DNA from: Actinobacteria bacterium UBA2184
Lineage (GTDB): Bacteria; Actinomycetota; Coriobacteriia; Anaerosomatales; Anaerosomataceae
Direction: 5' to 3'
Assembly (NCBI GenBank): GCA_002328745.1
Contig: DCVQ01000019.1
Location: 79,374-87,156 of the forward strand
Length of the DNA: 7,783 nt
In this document: one piece after another, positions 1 to 6,505 of the stretch
Layout of the letters: each line of letters starts with the position of its first letter
How positions within the stretch are numbered: the first letter of the stretch is position 1
Notes under the pieces: model-generated
What the model saw: only the letters and a program-made list of their open reading frames with translations
Told to the model about the DNA's origin: nothing
Databases searched by the model: none
Made by a program: the position numbers and the translations under genes

Positions 1-97
1 CATGCTCGCGCACGACACCTTGCCGCTCGAGAGCATCGAGACCGTAGAGGCGGCCGACGCCAAGGCGCGGCGAAACGCCTCTGGCCGACTGCCATGA
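1..97 (+). CDS. dxr: 1-deoxy-D-xylulose 5-phosphate reductoisomerase, C-terminal end only (partial)
   Basis: This is an open frame that enters from the left edge (codons begin at base 2) and stops at TGA 95-97, giving 31 residues. The residues run from AHDTLPLESIETVEAADA into an Ala/Arg-rich end. That resembles the short helical C-terminus of Dxr, where a Glu-rich segment of the type 'lEeVleaDaeAR' precedes the stop. Dxr converts 1-deoxy-D-xylulose 5-phosphate to 2-C-methyl-D-erythritol 4-phosphate with NADPH, in the cytosol, as the first committed step of the MEP isoprenoid pathway. No catalytic residue lies in the visible part. The call therefore rests on this weak C-terminal likeness and on position: dxr directly precedes rseP and ispG in many bacteria. 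Another upstream gene cannot be excluded from so few residues. Confidence 0.6.
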   Translation, partial: MLAHDTLPLESIETVEAADAKARRNASGRLP

Positions 98-155
98 CCT
101 CTGGCGTGAGGCTTGCTGCGATCCACCCCGCTGACAGCGAACGACAGGAGAACCG

Positions 156-1412
156 GTGACTGGAGCTTTTGGAACACTCGACGTGGTCTTCTGGGGCGTG
201 CTGACGTTCTCGATCCTCGTCGTCCTGCACGAGATGGGGCACTTCCTCGCGGCCCGCGCCTTCGGGGTCAAGGTGCACGAGTTCATGGTCGGTCTTCCCG
301 GGCCCGCGCTGCGCCTGCGCACGAAGAACATGTACTGGGGCGTCACCGCGGTCCCGCTCGGCGGATACGTGCGCATAGCGGGCATGGAGCCGGGCGCCGA
401 GGACGAACTGCTGGCGCCGGCGCTCGCCGCCGTCCGTGACGGCCGCGCCGACGGGCCGGCCTCCCTTGCGGTGGCGCTCGGGATCGACGCCGACCGTGCA
501 GAAGCCCTCATCACCACGCTCGTCGACTGGAAGGCCATCGAGGACCTCGGCGACGGCACGCATCGGCTCACCGTCGACGGGGAGACCGCCGGCCTCGACG
601 AGACGGGCCTGCTCGCGCGCGCCCGGTCCGTGACGTACCGCGGCCAGAAGACCTGGAAGCGCATCACCATCCTCGCCATGGGCGTCATCATGAACCTGGC
701 CCTCGCGATACTCACGTTCACCGTGTTCCTGTCGGTGTGGGGCTACCTCGAGCCGACCACCACGGTGGCCGTGGTCACCCCTGAGAGCGCCGCCGAATCG
801 GCGGGCATCCTCGAGGGCGACTCGCTCGTGGCGTTCGACGGCCAGCCGGTCGACAGCTGGGAGGACTTCCAGTCCGCCGTCGGCGCGTCGGATGCCGGGG
901 AGCCCGTGATCGTCACTGTGGAGCGTGATGGCGCGCGCATCGACCTGCCCGCGACGCTTGGAGACCGCGACGGGCGCGGCTATCTCGGCATCGGCCCCGA
1001 ATCGGTGGCCGTCCGGCTCAATGTCTTCCAGAGCCTCGGCGAGAGCTTCAAGCTCACCGGGCTCGTCTTCGAGGCGATCGTGGACCTCTTCAATCCGCGC
1101 ACCTTCTCGAGGTCGGTTCAGGACGTGCGCGGTATCGTCGGCATCTCCGAGATGGCCGCGGACGCGGCGCATGCAGGTCCGCTCGACTACGCGGGGCTGA
1201 TAGCGATGCTGTCGCTGTCACTCGGGGTTATGAACATCCTGCCGCTGCCCCCGCTCGACGGCGGAAAGGTCGCGCTCGAGATCGTGGAGCGCATCGCCGG
1301 CAAGCCGCTCAAGCGCTCGATCACCATCGGGCTCAGCGCCGCCGGCGCCGTGGTGCTGTTCTCGCTCATCGGCTACGTCCTGTATGCCGACATCGTGCGC
1401 ATGGCAGGCTGA
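156..1412 (+). CDS. rseP: RseP/RasP-type site-2 intramembrane zinc metalloprotease (M50) with an inserted winged-helix-like segment
   Basis: This is a 418-residue membrane protease that cuts transmembrane segments, for example of anti-sigma factors or leftover signal peptides; the substrate here is unknown. The first membrane helix (about 10-30) carries the zinc motif HEMGH at 25-29. A LGGYV loop follows at 68-72. The second helix, about 170-196, contains N180 in MGVIMN, where the family usually has GPxxN. A PDZ domain spans about 203-270 (GD at 221-222). NILPLPPLDGG at 360-370 supplies the third zinc ligand, D368, and a last hydrophobic helix runs about 388-412. Residues about 84-145 are an insertion that reads as a winged helix. 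The GTG start at 156 is chosen because AGGAG (146-150) sits five bases upstream and the next Met (M27) lies inside the zinc motif. It follows dxr by 58 bases and precedes ispG by three, so it is probably cotranscribed with ispG. The family call is secure; the target is not. Confidence 0.95.
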   Translation: MTGAFGTLDVVFWGVLTFSILVVLHEMGHFLAARAFGVKVHEFMVGLPGPALRLRTKNMYWGVTAVPLGGYVRIAGMEPGAEDELLAPALAAVRDGRADGPASLAVALGIDADRAEALITTLVDWKAIEDLGDGTHRLTVDGETAGLDETGLLARARSVTYRGQKTWKRITILAMGVIMNLALAILTFTVFLSVWGYLEPTTTVAVVTPESAAESAGILEGDSLVAFDGQPVDSWEDFQSAVGASDAGEPVIVTVERDGARIDLPATLGDRDGRGYLGIGPESVAVRLNVFQSLGESFKLTGLVFEAIVDLFNPRTFSRSVQDVRGIVGISEMAADAAHAGPLDYAGLIAMLSLSLGVMNILPLPPLDGGKVALEIVERIAGKPLKRSITIGLSAAGAVVLFSLIGYVLYADIVRMAG

Positions 1413-1415
1413 CCG

Positions 1416-2468
1416 ATGGGCGACCGGCACACGACCCGGCCCGTCAAGGTCGGGGAGGTCACCATCGGGGGCGGCGCGCCGGTCCTCGTGCAGTCGATGA
1501 CGAACACCGACACGCGCGACGTGCCCGCGACGCTCGGCCAGATCTCGCGTCTTGCCGAGGCGGGCTGCGAGATCGTGCGCGTCGCCATCCCGCACGCCGA
1601 CGCGCTCGACGCTTTCGGCGCCGTGTGCGAGGCCAGCCCGCTGCCGGTCGTGGCCGACATCCACTTCGACCACCGGCTGGCCATCGAGGCGAGCCGCCGT
1701 GGCGCCGCGAAACTCCGCATCAATCCCGGCAACATCGGGGCCACCGAACGCGTCGATGCGGTGATCGACGCCGCAGGAGAGGCGGGGATTCCGATCCGCA
1801 TCGGCGTGAACGCCGGCAGCCTCGCTCCCGAGTATCACGACCGCGATTGGCCGCTGCCCGAGAAGCTGGCCGCGAGCGCCGTCGCCTTCTGCGAGCACTT
1901 CGAGAGCAGGGGATTCTCGGACATCGTCGTCTCCGCCAAGGCGTCCTCCGTGCTTCCCACGGTGCAGGCCTACCGCCTCCTCGCGGACCGCGTCGGGTAC
2001 CCGCTGCACATCGGCATCACCGAGGCCGGCACGATACGCTCCGGCACCGTGAAGTCCGCCGCGGGGCTCGGTATCCTGCTCGCCGAGGGTATAGGCGACA
2101 CCCTGCGCGTCTCGCTCACCGCGGATCCCGTCGAGGAGGTGAGCGTGGCATGGGAGATCCTCGCCGCGCTCGACCTCAGGCGCCGGGGGCCCGAGCTGAT
2201 CTCGTGCCCGACGTGCGGCCGGTGCGAGGTGGATCTCGTCCCGATCGCCGCCGCGGTCGAAGAGCGGCTCAAGACGAGCCGGTCGCCCGTGAAGGTCGCG
2301 GTGATGGGCTGTGTCGTCAATGGACCGGGCGAGGCGCGTGAGGCCGATGTCGGTGTGGCCTCCGGCAAGGGAGTCGGCCTGATCTTCCGGCGCGGGGAGC
2401 CGGTGAGAAAGGTCGCGGAGGCGGATATCGTGGATGCGCTGATGGAGGAGATCGACCGGCTCGAATAG
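1416..2468 (+). CDS. ispG: 4-hydroxy-3-methylbut-2-en-1-yl diphosphate synthase (HMBPP synthase)
   Basis: IspG (GcpE) is a cytosolic 4Fe-4S enzyme. It reductively opens 2-C-methyl-D-erythritol 2,4-cyclodiphosphate to HMBPP, the penultimate MEP step, using electrons from ferredoxin or flavodoxin. The 350 residues match the two-domain bacterial form. The N-terminal TIM barrel begins at QSMTNTDT (26-33) and includes RINPGNIG (101-108). The C-terminal Fe-S domain carries CPTCGRC (C264, C267, C270) and MGCVVNGPGE (C299, E306). C264, C267, C299 and E306 correspond to the cluster ligands and active-site Glu of E. coli IspG (C270, C273, C305, E312). C270 is an additional nearby Cys. The ATG at 1416 follows the rseP stop by three bases. 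The ribosome site is weak (AGG at 1406-1408), which fits translational coupling. No truncation or missing residue is seen. Confidence 0.98.
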   Translation: MGDRHTTRPVKVGEVTIGGGAPVLVQSMTNTDTRDVPATLGQISRLAEAGCEIVRVAIPHADALDAFGAVCEASPLPVVADIHFDHRLAIEASRRGAAKLRINPGNIGATERVDAVIDAAGEAGIPIRIGVNAGSLAPEYHDRDWPLPEKLAASAVAFCEHFESRGFSDIVVSAKASSVLPTVQAYRLLADRVGYPLHIGITEAGTIRSGTVKSAAGLGILLAEGIGDTLRVSLTADPVEEVSVAWEILAALDLRRRGPELISCPTCGRCEVDLVPIAAAVEERLKTSRSPVKVAVMGCVVNGPGEAREADVGVASGKGVGLIFRRGEPVRKVAEADIVDALMEEIDRLE

Positions 2469-2476
2469 AACCTGGC

Positions 2477-2535
2477 GGCGGCCGGCGGACGCTGCGTGCG
2501 CCGTAGGAAGCGGATGCCTTCTCGCTCCGGCCGCC
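2477..2535. repeat. 9-bp perfect inverted repeat in the ispG downstream gap
   Basis: GGCGGCCGG at 2477-2485 is the exact reverse complement of CCGGCCGCC at 2527-2535, with 41 bases between. It lies in the 123-base gap after ispG. No T-run follows, so it is not a standard intrinsic terminator. In DNA this GC-rich, such a match may be chance. It may also fold and slow polymerase, but that is inference. Confidence 0.3.
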
Positions 2536-2544
2536 TCGCTGCGC

Positions 2545-2550
2545 TATCCT
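2545..2550 (+). promoter_or_regulatory. Possible -10 box (TATCCT) before the small Rossmann-fold gene
   Basis: TATCCT lies 41 bases before the chosen start at 2592 and fits the loose TAnnnT pattern of high-GC Gram-positive promoters. Its surroundings (GCGCTATCCTCAGGA) loosely resemble those of the stronger rimP promoter (GTGCTACAATCCCCAGGA). No acceptable -35 is present at 16-18 bases spacing, so this is a weak candidate. The gene could also be read from the ispG transcript. Confidence 0.25.
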
Positions 2551-2591
2551 CAGGACCGTGAAGGTACGACATGCTCGAAGGGGGAGCGATC

Positions 2592-2984
2592 ATGGTTGAC
2601 GAGATCGTCCGTGTAGCCATCGTGGGGGGCGGCCGCACCGGAGCTCCGGTGCTCGAGGCCCTGCTGTCCGTGCCGTACATCCACGTCGTGGGCGTCGCGG
2701 ACCGCGACTCCGACAGCCCGGGAGCCGTCATGGCCCGCGAGCACGGGATCTTCTACACCGAGCACGCCGACGTCCTCGGCGCGAAGGCGGACGACATCGA
2801 TCTCATCGTCGAGGTCAGCGGCGATCCGTCGGTCAAGCCTGCGCTCAAGGACGCGTTCCGCTCGCAGGGGAACAACGACACGATCATCGTGCATGACCTC
2901 GTCGCCCGTCTCCTCATGAGCCTGGCGAACCGGACCGACCGGCTCGTCCCGTCCCTCCACCCCCACGACCGGGGCGTTGGCTAA
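2592..2984 (+). CDS. Small stand-alone NAD(P)-binding Rossmann-fold protein, function unknown
   Basis: This encodes a predicted cytosolic protein of 130 residues. It opens with a beta strand (VRVAIVGGG) leading into GGGRTG at 12-17, a GxGxxG dinucleotide-binding loop. A second strand ends in acidic D37 (VVGVADRD), which usually favours NAD(H) over NADP(H). DLIVEVSGDP at 70-79 looks like the fourth strand and its loop, as in homoserine-dehydrogenase or oxidoreductase Rossmann domains. No catalytic domain follows, so it appears to be a binding domain alone. From memory, similar domains occur fused to signalling kinases in other bacteria, but I cannot confirm that here. The ATG at 2592 is preferred over the one at 2571 because AAGGGGAG (2578-2585) lies six bases upstream. 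It sits 123 bases after ispG and 32 before proS. The tail (SLHPHDRGVG) looks unstructured. A redox- or NAD-sensing role is speculation. Confidence 0.75.
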   Translation: MVDEIVRVAIVGGGRTGAPVLEALLSVPYIHVVGVADRDSDSPGAVMAREHGIFYTEHADVLGAKADDIDLIVEVSGDPSVKPALKDAFRSQGNNDTIIVHDLVARLLMSLANRTDRLVPSLHPHDRGVG

Positions 2985-3016
2985 CGTATCGTCCGCTCTC
3001 TGCCTCAAGGAGTCGC

Positions 3017-4744
3017 ATGTCACGCGTCCTTCGGATGTCGTCGCTGTACGCACCCACCCTCAAGGAGGAGCCGGCCGAGGCCGAGATCGCCTCGCATCGG
3101 CTGATGTTGCGCGCCGGCCTGCTCCGGAAGGCCGCCGCGGGCATCTACACCTTCCTGCCGCTCGGGTATGCCGCGCTCACGAAGGTGATCCGCATCGTCC
3201 GCGAAGAGATGGACGCGATCGGCAGCCAGGAGATGCTCATGCCCATCGTCCAGCCCGCGGAGCTCTGGCGCGAATCCGGGCGATGGGACGTGTACGGTCC
3301 CGAGCTGGCGCGACTGAAGGACCGGCAGGGGAGGGAGTTCTGCCTCGGCCCGACGCACGAGGAGATCATCACCGCCACGGTGCGAAACGAGCTCCGCTCG
3401 TACCGCGAACTCCCGGTGTCGCTGTATCAGATCAACACGAAGTTCCGCGACGAGATGCGACCCCGATTCGGGCTGTTGCGTGGCCGCGAGTTCCTGATGA
3501 AGGACGCGTACTCGTTCCATGCCGACCAGGAATCGCTCCAGGAGCACTACGACGCGATGGCCGGTGCGTACGGTCGCATCTGCGACCGCCTCGGGCTCGC
3601 CTGGCGTCCGGTCGCCGCCGACTCGGGGCAGATCGGCGGGTCGGTCACGACCGAGTTCATGGCCCTCGCCGATAGCGGCGAGGCCGACCTCGTGTACTGC
3701 GAGTGCGGCTGGGCCGCCAACGTGGAGGCGGCCGACGCCGTCGTCGCGTACGAGCCGCGCATCGCGTCCTCGGTGCCGCTCGAGCGCGTGCACACTCCGG
3801 AGACCCGCTCGATCGCCGAACTCGCGGCGTTTCTCGGAGTTGACGCGCGCCACACCGTCAAGACGATGGCGGCCCGCAGCGCGTCGGGCGACCTCGTGTT
3901 CCTGTGTCTGCCGGGCGACCGGGAGCTCAACGAGCTGAAGCTCGATCGCATCATGCCGGGCGCAACGCTGCTCGAGGAGGAAGAGTTCGCCCGCTTCGGC
4001 ATCCACCGCGGGTTCCTCGGCCCCGTCGGCGCGCCCGAAAAGACGCTTATCGTGGCCGATCGCACGCTCAAGGCCGAGCTGGGGTGGATCGTGGGCGCCA
4101 ACGAGCCCGACCATCACTTGACCGGAGCGCTGCCCGGCCGCGACTTCGCCATCGACATCTGGGCCGACCTCGTCACCGCGCGTGCGGGCGACTCGTGCCC
4201 CGCCTGCGGCGGCGCGCTTGCGTCGGCCCGTGGCATCGAGGTGTCGCAGGTCTTCCAGCTCGGTACGAAGTACTCGGTTTCGATGGGCGCCACCTTCGCT
4301 GATGAATCCGGGGACGAGCAGCCGTTCCTCATGGGCTGCTACGGCGTGGGCATCACCCGCTCGCTCGCCGCCGTCATCGAGCAGCACCACGACGAGAACG
4401 GCATCATCTGGCCCATGGGGGTTGCGCCCGCCGAGGTCGCCGTGCTGCCGCTGGCCACCGCCGACGATCTCGTCGTGCCGGCGGCCGAGTCCCTCGCCGC
4501 GGCGCTCGCTCTCCTCGGTGTGGAGGCCGTGATCGACGACCGCGACGAACGCCCCGGTGTGAAGTTCGCGGATGCGGACCTGATCGGCTGGCCGCTCCAG
4601 GTCATCGTCGGTAAGAAGGGCCTCGCTGAGGGCGCCGTCGAGCTTAAGGACCGCGCGGCCGGAGAGCGCGAGATGCTGTCGCTCGACGCCGCCGCCGGGG
4701 CCATCGCGGCACGCGTTCTCGAGGCGCGCCAACGGTACGCCTGA
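3017..4744 (+). CDS. proS: Prolyl-tRNA synthetase, bacterial type with editing (INS) domain
   Basis: ProRS charges tRNA-Pro with proline in the cytosol. The 575 residues match the long bacterial type (E. coli ProRS is 572). It is a class II synthetase: GPTHEE at 111-116 holds the TxE proline-site motif, motif 2 begins at FRDEMRPRFG (143-152), and motif 3 is CYGVGITR (441-448). Between motifs 2 and 3 lies the INS editing domain (about 230-400), which removes mischarged alanine. Its VKT at 281-283 places K282 where E. coli has the editing Lys279. Cysteine pairs flank the INS domain: C228/C230 (CECGWAANVE) and C394/C397 (CPACGG). The anticodon-binding domain covers about 475-570. The ATG at 3017 has AAGGAG (3007-3012) four bases upstream. 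The gene lies 32 bases after the Rossmann gene, probably on the same transcript. No leader or T-box fits in that gap. Confidence 0.98.
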   Translation: MSRVLRMSSLYAPTLKEEPAEAEIASHRLMLRAGLLRKAAAGIYTFLPLGYAALTKVIRIVREEMDAIGSQEMLMPIVQPAELWRESGRWDVYGPELARLKDRQGREFCLGPTHEEIITATVRNELRSYRELPVSLYQINTKFRDEMRPRFGLLRGREFLMKDAYSFHADQESLQEHYDAMAGAYGRICDRLGLAWRPVAADSGQIGGSVTTEFMALADSGEADLVYCECGWAANVEAADAVVAYEPRIASSVPLERVHTPETRSIAELAAFLGVDARHTVKTMAARSASGDLVFLCLPGDRELNELKLDRIMPGATLLEEEEFARFGIHRGFLGPVGAPEKTLIVADRTLKAELGWIVGANEPDHHLTGALPGRDFAIDIWADLVTARAGDSCPACGGALASARGIEVSQVFQLGTKYSVSMGATFADESGDEQPFLMGCYGVGITRSLAAVIEQHHDENGIIWPMGVAPAEVAVLPLATADDLVVPAAESLAAALALLGVEAVIDDRDERPGVKFADADLIGWPLQVIVGKKGLAEGAVELKDRAAGEREMLSLDAAAGAIAARVLEARQRYA

Positions 4745-4770
4745 CCAGCACGGGAGCCCTTTCGGCGGCT

Positions 4771-4798
4771 TTGACCCGACCGTGCGCTGTGCTACAAT
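4771..4798 (+). promoter_or_regulatory. Sigma70/SigA-type promoter of the rimP-nusA-ylxR-infB operon
   Basis: TTGACC (4771-4776) and TACAAT (4793-4798) are separated by 16 bases, close to the TTGACA/TATAAT consensus. TG at 4790-4791 gives an extended -10 (TGCTACAAT). Transcription should begin near 4804-4806. It lies right after the proS stop and is by far the best promoter-like sequence seen in the window. It implies that the rimP operon starts independently of proS. Confidence 0.8.
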
Positions 4799-4813
4799 CC
4801 CCAGGAACGACAG

Positions 4814-4864
4814 ATGTCCCGTGAGAAGTGGGCTTACCCCCGCTTCTTTTGTTCTGGAAGGTGA
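4814..4864 (+). CDS. Possible 16-codon leader ORF upstream of rimP
   Basis: The frame ATG 4814 to TGA 4862-4864 encodes MSREKWAYPRFFCSGR. CAGGAA (4802-4807) lies six bases upstream. However, the predicted transcription start is at about 4805, so that ribosome site would be at or partly beyond the 5' end of the RNA. The ORF covers the whole leader hairpin and ends five bases before the rimP ATG. If translated, ribosomes would open the hairpin. It may equally be a chance reading of conserved RNA structure, and I have no coding evidence beyond position. Confidence 0.25.
   Translation: MSREKWAYPRFFCSGR
4824..4851 (+). terminator. Terminator-like leader hairpin (attenuator candidate) before rimP
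   Basis: AGAAGTGGG (4824-4832) pairs with CCCGCTTCT (4839-4847) as a nine-pair stem with one G-U wobble and a six-base loop (CTTACC). A T-rich run follows (CTTCTTTTGTT, to 4852). It lies between the promoter start site and the rimP ribosome site, so it is in the operon leader rather than between operons. From memory, similar hairpins occur upstream of rimP in other Gram-positive bacteria. An attenuation role, for instance feedback by NusA, is inference. Confidence 0.7.
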
Positions 4865-4869
4865 ACGGA

Positions 4870-5328
4870 ATGGCAGTCTCGCTCGCCGATGAGCTCATAG
4901 CGCTGCTGGAGCCGCTTGCGGCGCAGCATGCACTCGAGCTCGTGACGGTCGAGACGGTGGGCGGAGCACGCCACCAGACCGTTCGCGTCTACCTGGACCG
5001 TGACGGTGGCATCGATATCGAGGCGGTCGCCGAGGCGAACGCCTGGGTGTCGGATGCGCTGGACGGCGTGTCGCGGCTCTCCGGGTCGTACACGCTCGAG
5101 GTGTCGTCGCCGGGCATCGAGCGTATCCTCCGCACCCCGGAGGACTACGAGCGTTTCGCGGGTCAGCGCGTCTCAGTCCGCACCACCCGTCCGGTCGCCG
5201 GACGGTCGCGTTTCACGGGACTGCTGGCCGGGTACCGGGACGGCGACGTCGTGGTGACGGTCGACGAAGAAGAACTGCGCGTACCGCTCGAGACCATCGA
5301 GCGCGCACGCTTGAAGGCCGACTTCTAG
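4870..5328 (+). CDS. rimP: Ribosome maturation factor RimP
   Basis: RimP binds the free 30S subunit in the cytosol and helps mature it around protein S12. The 152 residues match the family size. The N-terminal alpha/beta domain (about 1-82) ends in the family hallmark LEVSSPGIERIL, residues 76-87. A small SH3-like barrel (about 90-150) follows, with RVSVRTTRPVAGRSRFTGLL at its start. The ATG at 4870 is chosen because GGAAGG (4856-4861) lies eight bases upstream and MAVSLADELI begins like other RimP proteins. A longer frame from GTG 4828 starts inside the leader hairpin and adds an unlikely hydrophobic stretch (LPPLLLFW); GTG 4861 is the only other option. It is the first full-length gene after the operon promoter, 28 bases before nusA. 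Confidence 0.95.
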   Translation: MAVSLADELIALLEPLAAQHALELVTVETVGGARHQTVRVYLDRDGGIDIEAVAEANAWVSDALDGVSRLSGSYTLEVSSPGIERILRTPEDYERFAGQRVSVRTTRPVAGRSRFTGLLAGYRDGDVVVTVDEEELRVPLETIERARLKADF

Positions 5329-5356
5329 GGTTCGGCGAAGGGAACGGGAACCGCAC

Positions 5357-6502
5357 ATGAGCTCCGACCAGATCAACTTGATGGACGCTCTGCGCGACCT
5401 CGCGCGCGAGAAGAACATCGACGAGAACGTGATGCTGGAGCGTCTCGAGCAGCAGCTCGGCGTGACGTACAAGCGCATCCTCGACAGCGACAACGACTGC
5501 AGCGTCTCGATCGACCGTGAGTCGGGACGCATCTACGTCTACGAGCTCATCCCGGTCGGCGGTACCGAAGAGGAGCCTGTTTACGAGGCCAAGGACGTCA
5601 CCCCGCCGGACATCTCCCGCTTCGCCGCGCAGGCGGCCAAGCAGGTCATCACGCAGTCCATCCGCGAGGCCGAGCGCGAGCAGATCTTCGAGGAGTACGC
5701 CGACCGCATCGGCGACTCGATCACCGGTACCGTGCAGCAGTCGGACTCCCGCTACACGCTGGTGAAGATACGCGAGGGCGTCGAGGCCCTGCTGCCGCAC
5801 ACGGAGCAGCCCGGCAACGAGCGCTACGAGCACAACCAGCGCCTGAAGGCGCTCATCATCGACGTCCGCAAGACCTCGAGCGAGCCCTCCATCGTGGTCT
5901 CCCGCACCCACCCCAACCTCCTGAAGCGGCTCTTCGAACTCGAGGTGCCCGAGATCTACGACGGCATCGTCGAGATCAAGAGCGTCGCGCGCGAGCCCGG
6001 GCTTCGCTCGAAGATCGCGGTCTCCAGCCGCGAGTCGGGACTCGACCCGGTCGGCGCGTGCGTCGGCCCCAAGGGCAGCCGCGTGCGCATGGTGGTGGCG
6101 GAGCTTCGCGGCGAGCGCATCGACGTTATCCCGTGGTCGGACGATCCGGCCACCTTCGTCGGCAACGCGCTCTCGCCCGCGAAGGTCGCTCGCGTGCTCG
6201 TGAACGAGAGCGATCATACGGCGACGGTCATCGTGCCCGACGATCAGCTCTCGCTGGCCATCGGCAAGGAGGGCCAGAACGCCCGTCTCGCCGCGAAGCT
6301 CACCGGCTGGCGCATCGACATCAAGAGCCTCGGTCAGGCGGTGAGCGCGGGCCTCGCCACCGCATCGCTCGGTGGGGACTCCGGCGGCGAGGACGTAGAC
6401 GGCCGCTGCATCGCCGTGACCAGCACCGGTATCCGCTGCCGCAACCAGGCACGCCCCGGAAGCCGCTACTGCGGCGTTCACGAGAAGGAGGCGACGAGCT
6501 AG
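5357..6502 (+). CDS. nusA: Transcription termination/antitermination factor NusA with Cys/His-rich C-terminal tail
   Basis: NusA binds RNA polymerase and nascent RNA and modulates pausing, intrinsic termination and antitermination. The 381 residues are near the size of Gram-positive NusA, which lacks the E. coli acidic repeats. The polymerase-binding domain covers about 1-115 (MDALRDLAREKNIDENVM early on). The S1 domain runs from about 119 (GDSITGTV) to 185. KH1 has GPKG at 237-240 and KH2 has GKEG at 303-306, both RNA-binding loops. After a Gly/Ser-rich linker comes an unusual end: C351, C361, C372 and H375 in GRC...RC...RYCGVH, spaced like a small zinc-binding finger. The ATG at 5357 has CGGGAA (5345-5350) six bases upstream; AAGGGA (5338-5343) is farther off. 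The gene follows rimP by 28 bases and precedes ylxR by three. The core is certain; the metal-binding role of the tail is inferred. Confidence 0.97.
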   Translation: MSSDQINLMDALRDLAREKNIDENVMLERLEQQLGVTYKRILDSDNDCSVSIDRESGRIYVYELIPVGGTEEEPVYEAKDVTPPDISRFAAQAAKQVITQSIREAEREQIFEEYADRIGDSITGTVQQSDSRYTLVKIREGVEALLPHTEQPGNERYEHNQRLKALIIDVRKTSSEPSIVVSRTHPNLLKRLFELEVPEIYDGIVEIKSVAREPGLRSKIAVSSRESGLDPVGACVGPKGSRVRMVVAELRGERIDVIPWSDDPATFVGNALSPAKVARVLVNESDHTATVIVPDDQLSLAIGKEGQNARLAAKLTGWRIDIKSLGQAVSAGLATASLGGDSGGEDVDGRCIAVTSTGIRCRNQARPGSRYCGVHEKEATS

Positions 6503-6505
6503 CCG

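Noticed and set aside
113..439. 108-codon + strand frame overlapping the start of rseP
   Set aside because: It is an Arg-rich out-of-frame reading of rseP DNA with no ribosome site; the rseP frame holds the zinc motif.
2571..2591. Earlier ATG (2571) for the Rossmann-fold gene
   Set aside because: It would place the strong ribosome site AAGGGGAG inside the coding region and adds seven residues before the natural first beta strand.
3020..4732. 570-codon open frame on the - strand opposite proS
   Set aside because: It mirrors proS almost end to end, as expected from GC-rich codon bias. The product is Arg/Gly/Ala/Val/Asp-rich low-complexity sequence with no recognisable motif, while the + strand encodes a complete ProRS.
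4754..4771. Possible proS terminator hairpin (AGCC at 4755-4758 with GGCT at 4767-4770)
   Set aside because: The stem is only four to five pairs, it lacks a proper T-run and it runs into the -35 box of the rimP promoter. It is too weak to call.
4828..4869. Extended rimP start at GTG 4828
   Set aside because: It starts within the leader hairpin with no ribosome site and adds 14 residues not typical of RimP. ATG 4870 has GGAAGG at proper spacing.
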